Positions 1 to 5,060 of a stretch of 5,060 bases of DNA are shown one piece after another. Below the pieces are notes generated by a model that worked only from the letters and a program-made list of their open reading frames with translations, had not been told where the DNA came from and did no database searches. Location: contig JAEYVD010000330.1 in the NCBI GenBank assembly GCA_023432075.1, positions 1 through 5,060 on the forward strand, in the 5' to 3' direction. The position numbers were made by a program, and so were the translations under genes. Numbering within the stretch: position 1 is the first letter of the stretch; every line of letters begins with the position of its first letter. The stretch comes from Pseudomonadota bacterium. GTDB lineage: Bacteria > Pseudomonadota > Gammaproteobacteria > Burkholderiales > Burkholderiaceae_B.

Positions 1-1762
1 TGATCAGCGCGTTGTCGGTGTCGAACACGAAGATGCGCGGCGTCATCACGCCGCGCTTCAGTTCCAGATCGGCCGCGCCGCAATTGATCTTCACTTCATC
101 GTCGCCGAACAGCTTGGAGACCACGTAGTTGGCGACGTTCAGTCCTGCCAGCTCCATCAGGCTGCGGCTGATGACGCCGTCGTTGACCAGCATCTTCACA
201 TCGCCCGTCGCCGTGCCCAGCAGGGCCGCCACGGAGATGCCGGTACCGCTGATCGCCAGGTCGCCGTTGAGCTCGCCCAGCGTTTTCTGCATGGCTTCGG
301 CAGATGGAAACAGCTGCTTGAGCTGCAACCGGCGCGCGTGCATGTCGATGCGGCCGGTAAGCGGCGCGTTCGAGCCGTCCAGCCGCGCCGTCGCGTTCAT
401 CGTCCCGCCGGCCATGCCGAAGCGCAGCGGATCCAGCGTGAGCTTGCCGTCCTGCAGGATGACGTGGACCGACAGATCGGACAGCGGCAATTTGCTGTCG
501 TGGACGATGCGCGCCGCGTCCAGCGACACATCCGCATCCATGTCGCGCCAGCGGTCGGTACGGAACTCCTGCGTGGGCAGAACCTTGCCGCCCTTGGGCT
601 TGGCGGGCGCGTCCTTGGATTTGTCGGTCGCCGCCTTCGGCCCGCCGCCGGACGGTACGCCGATCAGCGGGCCCAGGTCGGCCATTTGCAGCAGTTTGGA
701 CGACAGCTTGCCGGTCAGGCTGGGACGGGGCGCGCCCAGGGCAAACCTGATGTCGCCATGCAGATCGCTGTCGCCGACCTTGCCATTGAAGTCCTTGTAG
801 TCGAACACCGCCCCGCCGGGGTTCTGCAGCTTGGCCACCAAGTGGCCATCGGTGCTGTAGGGCGGCGTGTCCGGCAGCGTCACGCCGGTCAATGGATACA
901 GCTGCGCCATGGACGAGCCGGACAGTTTCAGGTGCAGGTCCAGCGCGCCCAGATGCGCGGGGTCGGTCAGCGTGCCCGCCACCGAGGCGCGCGTGCCGCC
1001 GATGGCCACGTCGGCCTGCAAGGGAAACGGCTGCTTGGGATCCTGCAGGGCCAGCATGCCGCCGACCTTGCCCTCGCCCTTGGTGGACAGCCCCTTGTAC
1101 TTGCCGTCGACCTTCCATCCGAACACGTAGTCGCGCGGCGCGACGGCCGAACCGTCCTCGGGCACGAAGGATTTACCCGCCACGTCCGCGAACGGCACGG
1201 GCTTGCCCAGCGGATCGACCAGCACGGTCAGGTCTGCCTTGAGCATGTCGTCGGCATAGCCGACGCGCCCCTTGTCAAACCCGATTTCATTGATGTCCAG
1301 CACCCACGGCGACGGCTCGCCCGACTCCGGCAGCGTAAAGGCCCAGTTGGCGCGGCCGTCCGCCAGGCGTTCCAGGTCGGCCGCAGGCTCGGTCAGCTGA
1401 ATGTGGCGGATGACGACGTGCTGGGCGAGCAGCGGCAAGAGCGACAGGCTGAACTCCGCGCGCTTGAGGGTGGCGAAATGCGGCGCCTTGCCCCACTCCG
1501 TATTGGCGATCGTAATGTCGTTGGCCACCACGCGCGGCCAAGGCACCCAGCTGCGCCAGCCGCCCTCGCCCGCCTCCCGTTGCCATCGCACGCTCAGGTC
1601 GCCGTTGATGGCAAAGGGGCGGCCCATCGCGGCCGCGGCCCGCTCGTTGATCATGGGCTTGGCGCGGTTCCAATCGAACGTGGCAATCACGATCACCAAT
1701 ACCGCCACCAGCAGGGCAATGCCCCCTACAATCCCGATCGCTATTTTTCTTGTTCGCGTCAT
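1..1762 (-). CDS. AsmA family protein, partial (C-terminus beyond left edge)
   Basis: Reading the minus strand from the ATG at 1762-1760 gives 587 uninterrupted codons to the window edge. The start MTRTRK is a short basic cytoplasmic tail, followed by one hydrophobic segment at about residues 7-28, then FDWNRAKPMIN (29-39), the typical post-membrane motif of AsmA proteins. Further family marks are EPAADLERLADGRANWAF (125-142), repeated beta-rich stretches such as GKVGDSDLHGDI (327-338), and the conserved late block with GTATGDVKMLVNDGVIS (516-532) and LELKRGVM (566-573). A Gly/Pro/Lys-rich linker (about 371-393) interrupts the middle. E. coli AsmA has about 617 residues; this one is already 587 with the end missing. 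Members are inner-membrane-anchored periplasmic proteins with a lipid-bridge-like fold, linked to phospholipid traffic and outer-membrane assembly. The start is supported by AAGGA eight bases upstream. Which AsmA paralogue this is cannot be settled here, so no symbol is given. It is transcribed divergently from the LtaS-like gene. Confidence 0.93.
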   Translation of the reverse strand, partial: MTRTRKIAIGIVGGIALLVAVLVIVIATFDWNRAKPMINERAAAAMGRPFAINGDLSVRWQREAGEGGWRSWVPWPRVVANDITIANTEWGKAPHFATLKRAEFSLSLLPLLAQHVVIRHIQLTEPAADLERLADGRANWAFTLPESGEPSPWVLDINEIGFDKGRVGYADDMLKADLTVLVDPLGKPVPFADVAGKSFVPEDGSAVAPRDYVFGWKVDGKYKGLSTKGEGKVGGMLALQDPKQPFPLQADVAIGGTRASVAGTLTDPAHLGALDLHLKLSGSSMAQLYPLTGVTLPDTPPYSTDGHLVAKLQNPGGAVFDYKDFNGKVGDSDLHGDIRFALGAPRPSLTGKLSSKLLQMADLGPLIGVPSGGGPKAATDKSKDAPAKPKGGKVLPTQEFRTDRWRDMDADVSLDAARIVHDSKLPLSDLSVHVILQDGKLTLDPLRFGMAGGTMNATARLDGSNAPLTGRIDMHARRLQLKQLFPSAEAMQKTLGELNGDLAISGTGISVAALLGTATGDVKMLVNDGVISRSLMELAGLNVANYVVSKLFGDDEVKINCGAADLELKRGVMTPRIFVFDTDNALI

Positions 1763-1770
1763 GGTTACTA

Positions 1771-1775
1771 TCCTT
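1771..1775 (-). promoter_or_regulatory. Ribosome binding site of the AsmA-family gene
   Basis: The minus strand reads AAGGA here, with eight bases before the ATG at 1762-1760. The spacing is ideal and fixes this ATG as the start, directly before the basic tail and membrane segment. Confidence 0.75.
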
Positions 1776-2031
1776 GGCTTTGCTGCCCGGCCGAACAGCG
1801 CTGGCCGGATCACTACCCCAGGGTATCGCGGCCGGCAGCGACGGTCGGAAGGAACGACGCCATAATGTGTGCGGATTTTTCCGGGCGAACTCGCCAGGCA
1901 GGCATGCCAACGGCGCGAACGTCCGCACCGCTGGGCAGCAAGCGCCGTGCCTGTAGGGCATTTGCGTCGTTACAGAAAGAGACGACTGCGGCCTGCGGCA
2001 GTAACCCTATCCCGGCCTCATCGCCGAATTT

Positions 2032-2060
2032 TTGACGCCGGCGCGGTTCCAATGCCAAAT
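2032..2060 (+). promoter_or_regulatory. Weak candidate sigma-70 promoter for the LtaS-like gene
   Basis: TTGACG (2032-2037) matches five of six bases of the -35 consensus. Seventeen bases later is CCAAAT (2055-2060), which matches only three of six -10 positions. Transcription would start near 2067, giving a leader of about 44 bases. The good -35 and ideal spacing favour it and the poor -10 argues against it; this is a suggestion only. Confidence 0.27.
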
Positions 2061-2101
2061 GACCGAATCTGCCCGAACCGGGCGCAAGCGCAGGACAACC
2101 T

Positions 2102-2106
2102 GGAGG
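2102..2106 (+). promoter_or_regulatory. Ribosome binding site of the LtaS-like gene
   Basis: GGAGG lies only four bases before the ATG at 2111. The motif is strong but the spacing is short. No other in-frame start nearby has a better signal, and the ATG leads straight into the first membrane segment, so this start is retained. Confidence 0.65.
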
Positions 2107-2110
2107 CCCG

Positions 2111-4015
2111 ATGCGGCACTCGACCTTGATATTCGTGTTGGCGGCGTTCGCGCTGCTGACGCTCAGCCGTCTGGCGTTCGCGCTGTGGCAGTGGCAGCGC
2201 GTGCGCAATGCCGGCGGCCTGGCGCCCTTGCTGTTGCGGGGACTGCGCATCGATGCGCATCAGATCGCGGTGCTGGCGGCGCTGCCAGCGGTGCTGTCGC
2301 CGCTATTCGGCCACATTCCCGTGGCGGCGGACATCACCGCTGTCTGGTACATCGTTGCGTTCGTCCTGCTGGCGTTCCTGGAAGTGGCGACGCCGCCCTT
2401 CATCATCGAGTACGACTCTCGTCCCAACCGCCTGTTCGTCGAATACCTGAAGCATCCGCGCGAAGTCTCGGGGATGCTGTGGCGCGGCTACAAGGGCGCC
2501 CTGCTGGGCGGACTGGGCGCGCTGGCGCTGATTGGCTGGGGCGCGTGGGCGCTGCTGGGCCATGCGCGTCCGGATGCGCCGCTGACCTGGTGGCAGATGC
2601 CGCTGGCCAGCGTGGCGATCCTGGCGGTGGTGATCCTGGCCATCCGCGGCACGCTGGGCCACCGTCCCATCAACCCGTCCTCGGTGGCCTACAGCTCGGA
2701 CGGCATGCTCAATACCCTGGCGTTGAACTCGCTGTACAACGTCTTCTATGCGGTCTACAGCATGAAGAACGAGAAGTCGGCCTCCGCGGTGTATGGCGGC
2801 ATGGACGACGACAAGATGCACGCCCTGGTGCTGGCGAAGTCCGGGCTGCCGTTTCCGCCGCCCAATCCCGACTACCCCAGCCTGCATCGCCAGCCGGCCA
2901 CGCGCAAGACGCATCGCCCGCTCAATCTGGTCATCATCCTTGAAGAAAGCCTGGGCGCGCAGTACAGCGCAGCCTTGGGCGGCGCCAACCTGACGCCGGA
3001 ACTGGACGCCCTGGCGCGCGAGGCTTGGACGTTTACGCGCGCCTACGCCACCGGCACGCGCTCGGTACGCGGACTGGAAGCCGTCACCACCGGGTTCCTG
3101 CCCACCCCCGCGCAAGCGGTGCTGAAGCTGCCGCGGTCGCAGCGCGGGTTCTTTTCGTTGGCCGACCTGCTGGGCCGCCACGGCTATCACTCGCGCTTCA
3201 TCTATGGCGGCGAGTCGCACTTCGACAACATGAAGGGCTTCTTCCTGGGCAACGGCTTCAAGCAGATCGTTGACCGGCCCGATTTTGTGGACCCCGCGTT
3301 CGTCGGCACCTGGGGCGCCTCTGACGAGGACATGTTCAACCAGCTTGACCGCCTGCTGCGCGAGGACGGCGACCAGCCGACCTTCACGCTGGCGTTCAGC
3401 GTGTCCAACCATACGCCGTGGGAATACCCGGCCGGCCGCATCGAAACCGACGGCAATCCCGCCACGGTCGAAAACACGGTGCGCTACGCCGACTGGGCGC
3501 TGGGCCGCTTCTTCGAACGCGCCAAGGCGTCGCCGTACTGGGAAAACACAGTCTTCCTGGTGGCGGCGGACCATGACTCGCGGGTGTTCGGCGCCAGCCT
3601 GGTGCCGGTGCGCCATTTCCACATTCCTGCCGTGATCCTGGGCGCCGGCATCGAAGCGCGGCGCGACGACCGCATCATCAGCCAGATCGACCTGCCGCCC
3701 ACGCTGCTGTCGCTGATCGGCGTGGATACCGAGCACCCGATGATCGGCCACGACCTGACGCGCAGCACGCCCGGACGCGCCATCATGCAGTACGACAGCA
3801 CCTACGGTTATCTGAAGGGAGACGACCTGCTGGTGCTGGCGCCCAACAAGCCCCCGGTGCAGTACCGGTACACGGCCCCCGAGGACTACGCACCCGCGCC
3901 GCTGAACGCCGAACTGGCAACCGAGGCGCTGGCCCACGCGTTGTGGCCAAGCTGGGCTTACCGCGAGGGGCGCTACAGCTTGCCCACGCAGGCGCCGGTG
4001 CAGACCGCGCCCTAG
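2111..4015 (+). CDS. LTA synthase family protein (sulfatase-fold membrane phospholipid-headgroup transferase)
   Basis: Complete, 634 residues. The N-terminal third has about five hydrophobic segments (roughly 3-25, 50-70, 74-95, 128-150, 163-180), followed by a soluble, presumably periplasmic catalytic domain from about 270 to 550. Alignment by eye with the LtaS/alkaline-phosphatase superfamily suggests: metal-ligand Glu279 in NLVIILEES (272-280); nucleophile position Ser318 in TGTRSVRGLEAV (314-325); YGGESHFDNMKGFF (365-378); His434 in SNHTPWEYP (432-440); and the metal pair Asp487-His488 in VAADHD. The membrane-plus-sulfatase architecture and length match LtaS and its Gram-negative relatives. 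LtaS moves glycerol phosphate from phosphatidylglycerol to a growing polymer. Proteobacteria of this type are not known to make lipoteichoic acid, so the acceptor here is unknown; an osmoregulated glucan (as for OpgB) or another envelope glycan is possible. The family call is firm and the substrate is not. Its stop codon overlaps that of tag on the other strand. Confidence 0.93.
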   Translation: MRHSTLIFVLAAFALLTLSRLAFALWQWQRVRNAGGLAPLLLRGLRIDAHQIAVLAALPAVLSPLFGHIPVAADITAVWYIVAFVLLAFLEVATPPFIIEYDSRPNRLFVEYLKHPREVSGMLWRGYKGALLGGLGALALIGWGAWALLGHARPDAPLTWWQMPLASVAILAVVILAIRGTLGHRPINPSSVAYSSDGMLNTLALNSLYNVFYAVYSMKNEKSASAVYGGMDDDKMHALVLAKSGLPFPPPNPDYPSLHRQPATRKTHRPLNLVIILEESLGAQYSAALGGANLTPELDALAREAWTFTRAYATGTRSVRGLEAVTTGFLPTPAQAVLKLPRSQRGFFSLADLLGRHGYHSRFIYGGESHFDNMKGFFLGNGFKQIVDRPDFVDPAFVGTWGASDEDMFNQLDRLLREDGDQPTFTLAFSVSNHTPWEYPAGRIETDGNPATVENTVRYADWALGRFFERAKASPYWENTVFLVAADHDSRVFGASLVPVRHFHIPAVILGAGIEARRDDRIISQIDLPPTLLSLIGVDTEHPMIGHDLTRSTPGRAIMQYDSTYGYLKGDDLLVLAPNKPPVQYRYTAPEDYAPAPLNAELATEALAHALWPSWAYREGRYSLPTQAPVQTAP

Positions 4016-4629
4016 GCTGACCGGACACCCGGCCGAACAAACGCCTTGCGCTTCTTTTCGACGAGCGCATGGCAATGACAACCGGGGCTGTGGTCGTTGA
4101 CCATGCCCACGGACTGCATGAAGGCGTACACCGTGGTCGGCCCCACGAACTTCCAGCCCAGTTTCTTGAGCGACTTGGACAGGGCTTCGGACTGTTCGGA
4201 CGTCGAGGCGCCGTAGGTCGATACCTTGGAGGGCGGCGCTTCGAAGCGCCAGAAATACGCGGCAAGGGACCCTTCGCGGTCGATCATTTCCAGCGCGCGC
4301 GCCGCGTTGTTGATCATGGCTTCGATCTTGCCGCGATGGCGCACGATGCCCGGATCGGCCAAGAGCGTCTGGACTTCGTGTTCGCCAAAGTTGGCAAGCC
4401 TGGCCGGGTCGAAGTTGGCGAAGCCGCGGCGGAAGGCCTCGCGCTTGTTCAGGATGGTGCGCCAGCTGAGCCCGGACTGGAAACCTTCAAGGCAAAGCTG
4501 TTCGAACAGCGCGCGATCGTCGCCTTCGGGGCGGCCCCATTCGGTGTCGTGATAGGCCATGTATTCGGCGGACGTGTCCACCCAGCCGCAACGGGCAAGG
4601 CCATCTGGGAAATCGGTTTTGGCGGACAA
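4012..4629 (-). CDS. tag: DNA-3-methyladenine glycosylase I (TagI), TTG start
   Basis: Complete, 205 residues; E. coli Tag has 187, and the difference is an extra N-terminal ten residues and a basic C-terminal tail. The enzyme removes 3-methyladenine from alkylated DNA in the cytoplasm, starting base-excision repair. It is an HhH-superfamily glycosylase with a structural zinc. The zinc ligands of E. coli Tag (Cys4, His17, His175, Cys179) correspond to Cys14, His27, His180 and Cys184. The base-pocket residues Tyr16, Glu38 and Trp46 correspond to Tyr26, Glu48 and Trp56. Other blocks seen are RCGWV, AYHDTEWG, CLEGFQSGLSW, GIVRHRGKI, LSKSLKKLGWKFVGPTT and NDHSPGCHC. The TTG at 4629-4627 is chosen because TAAGGAG lies seven bases upstream and the protein then begins a few residues before the conserved block. 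An in-frame start at 4923 is rejected: the extension has no Tag-like sequence and would overlap the next gene. It stands alone between oppositely oriented genes. Confidence 0.96.
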   Translation of the reverse strand: MSAKTDFPDGLARCGWVDTSAEYMAYHDTEWGRPEGDDRALFEQLCLEGFQSGLSWRTILNKREAFRRGFANFDPARLANFGEHEVQTLLADPGIVRHRGKIEAMINNAARALEMIDREGSLAAYFWRFEAPPSKVSTYGASTSEQSEALSKSLKKLGWKFVGPTTVYAFMQSVGMVNDHSPGCHCHALVEKKRKAFVRPGVRSA

Positions 4630-4636
4630 GGGATCG

Positions 4637-4643
4637 CTCCTTA
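4637..4643 (-). promoter_or_regulatory. Ribosome binding site that fixes the TTG start of tag
   Basis: The minus strand reads TAAGGAG, nearly the full anti-16S match, seven bases before TTG at 4629-4627. This decides the start in favour of the rare codon, since no ATG with a comparable signal lies near the conserved N-terminus. Confidence 0.82.
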
Positions 4644-4715
4644 CGGCTGACGGGCTACCGATGCTACTCCAGCAACGTCCCTGAAAAAAGTCGTAGCGGC
4701 CGCAACGCAAATCCA

Positions 4716-4725
4716 GATAATATTT
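4716..4725. promoter_or_regulatory. AT-rich -10-like pocket between tag and the YkgJ-family gene
   Basis: In an otherwise GC-rich spacer, GATAATATTT stands out. Read on the minus strand it contains TATTAT (4722-4717), five of six bases of a -10 box, which would give tag a leader of roughly 80 bases. On the plus strand GATAAT (4716-4721) is also -10-like. Neither has a recognisable -35 at the right distance, so the call rests on base composition and one hexamer. Confidence 0.25.
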
Positions 4726-4739
4726 CCGGCCTTGATTCG

Positions 4740-4789
4740 GCGCCGGCCTGTGCCGCGCGCACCGTCGGATCAGCGCGGCGGGCCGGCGC
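4740..4789. repeat. Nested GC-rich inverted repeat upstream of the YkgJ-family gene
   Basis: GCGCCGGCC (4740-4748) is the exact reverse complement of GGCCGGCGC (4781-4789). Inside, CCGCGC (4753-4758) pairs with GCGCGG (4773-4778), leaving a 14-base loop and a small internal bulge (TGTG opposite CG). No T-run follows on either strand, so it does not look like an intrinsic terminator. It lies in the spacer between the divergent tag and YkgJ-family genes, and could fold in the leader of the latter if transcription starts upstream. In DNA this GC-rich, part of the pairing may be chance. Confidence 0.5.
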
Positions 4790-4810
4790 ATCGCAGGCCC
4801 GGCATGCGCC
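4785..4810. repeat. Second inverted repeat, overlapping and incompatible with the first
   Basis: GGCGCAT (4785-4791) and ATGCGCC (4804-4810) form a perfect seven-base stem with a 12-base loop, ending 39 bases before the ATG at 4850. Its left arm reuses GGCGC (4785-4789), part of the right arm of the larger repeat, so the two structures cannot form at once. The arrangement is visible directly; any switching role is conjecture. Confidence 0.45.
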
Positions 4811-4849
4811 AAGACGGGGAGCCGGACAGGCCATTTCGGACCTTGCCCC

Positions 4850-5060
4850 ATGTCCCTGCCACTGACTTCGCTCGTTACCTTCGTGTCGCCTGCCGTGCTG
4901 GCCGGCGACGACCCGTCCGCCAATCCCTGCCTGGACTGCGGCGCATGTTGCGTGCACTTTCGCGTGTCCTTTTACGTCGGTGAACTGGCCGGCGAAAACG
5001 GCGGCCAGGTGCCGCTGGAACTCGTCACCCAGATGAGCCCCCTGCGCGCCTGCATGAAGG
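4850..5060 (+). CDS. YkgJ family cysteine-cluster protein, partial (C-terminus beyond right edge)
   Basis: The ATG at 4850 opens a frame that runs to the window end, giving 70 codons. The diagnostic block NPCLDCGACCVHFRVSFY (25-42) contains Cys27, Cys30, Cys33 and Cys34, the CxxCxxCC cluster of the YkgJ / zinc-or-iron-chelating family, followed by GE and, further on, Cys68 in RACMK. Such proteins are small, probably bind a metal or Fe-S cluster, and have no well-defined role. The start is less certain than the family: the only upstream signal is a weak GGA (4838-4840) nine bases away. Residues 1-24 form a mostly uncharged, mildly hydrophobic lead (LTSLVTFVSPAVLAG) before the cysteine block. 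It lacks the basic residues of a normal signal peptide. No downstream in-frame GTG has a better binding site. The gene is divergent from tag. Confidence 0.87.
   Translation, partial: MSLPLTSLVTFVSPAVLAGDDPSANPCLDCGACCVHFRVSFYVGELAGENGGQVPLELVTQMSPLRACMK

Larger units (their letters stand above)
1763..2110. other. Divergent intergenic region between the AsmA-family and LtaS-like genes
   Basis: These 348 bases separate two outward-facing envelope genes and should hold both promoters. I see no convincing small gene: reading frames crossing it run into the flanking genes in the wrong frame or antisense. Small symmetrical elements are present: GGCGA-AC-TCGCC (1884-1895), the palindrome GGCATGCC (1901-1908), a perfect tandem CTGCGGC pair (1986-1999), and ACTGC/GCAGT arms (1985-1989, 1998-2002). 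A -10-like CATTAT on the minus strand (1867-1862) could serve the AsmA-family gene but lacks a good -35 partner. None of these can be assigned to a known regulator. Confidence 0.6.

Noticed and set aside
338..2035. Long 565-codon open frame on the plus strand, antisense to the AsmA-family gene and crossing the intergenic region
   Set aside because: It is Arg/Gln/His-rich with no domain, whereas the minus strand here encodes a clear AsmA-family protein with a membrane anchor and a good ribosome binding site.
1813..2260. Small minus-strand frames covering the intergenic region and the start of the LtaS-like gene
   Set aside because: They have no domain, run antisense to a well-supported gene, and show the residue bias of shadow frames.
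4021..4032. CCGG-ACAC-CCGG as a possible terminator at the convergent junction
   Set aside because: The arms are only four bases, it lies within tag codons, and no T-run follows on either strand.
2303..4081. Long 592-codon open frame on the minus strand, antisense to the LtaS-like gene
   Set aside because: Its composition (rich in Arg, Gln, His, Gly, Ala) is typical of a GC-rich shadow frame. It has no recognisable domain, while the opposite strand encodes a full family protein with intact motifs.
4012..4923. Extended 303-residue version of tag starting at 4923
   Set aside because: The extra N-terminal part is low-complexity, resembles no Tag sequence, and overlaps the YkgJ-family coding region. 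The TTG at 4629 has a near-perfect ribosome binding site.
4732..4983. 83-codon plus-strand frame overlapping the YkgJ-family start
   Set aside because: It is in a different frame from the CxxCxxCC protein, Arg-rich, and without a domain; a shadow.

Overview
This 5,060-base window is GC-rich bacterial chromosome of ordinary, tightly packed gene content. The combination of genes, the strong G/C third-position bias and the protein wording suggest a betaproteobacterium of the Alcaligenaceae (Achromobacter/Bordetella type). The taxon is an inference from general resemblance; no search was run. I see no mobile element, CRISPR array, tRNA or rRNA.

Layout: (1) positions 1-1762, minus strand: an AsmA-family membrane-anchored envelope protein, 587 residues visible, with its C-terminus beyond the left edge. 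(2) 1763-2110: a 348-base divergent intergenic region carrying the start signals of the genes on both sides. (3) 2111-4015, plus strand: a complete 634-residue LTA-synthase-like sulfatase-fold membrane enzyme, a predicted phosphoglycerol or phosphoethanolamine-type headgroup transferase. (4) 4012-4629, minus strand: tag, DNA-3-methyladenine glycosylase I, beginning at a TTG codon with a strong Shine-Dalgarno. Its stop codon overlaps that of gene 3 by four bases inside a CCTAGG palindrome. (5) 4630-4849: a second divergent intergenic region of 220 bases with two overlapping, mutually exclusive GC-rich inverted repeats. (6) 4850 to the right edge, plus strand: the first 70 residues of a YkgJ-family cysteine-cluster protein.

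The two genes at the left are both envelope genes transcribed away from a shared region. The AsmA family is tied to lipid transport and outer-membrane biogenesis, and LtaS-like enzymes use phospholipid headgroups, so a shared envelope role is plausible but unproven. tag is an independent base-excision-repair gene, and the YkgJ protein is probably a small metal-binding protein. Each gene appears to be its own transcription unit (minus, plus, minus, plus), so there is no operon inside the window.

No clearly new biological system is present. The points most worth a second look are the Ser at the presumed nucleophile position of the LtaS-like enzyme, the alternative hairpins upstream of the YkgJ gene, the terminator-less stop-codon overlap of two convergent genes, and the divergent pairing of the two envelope genes.
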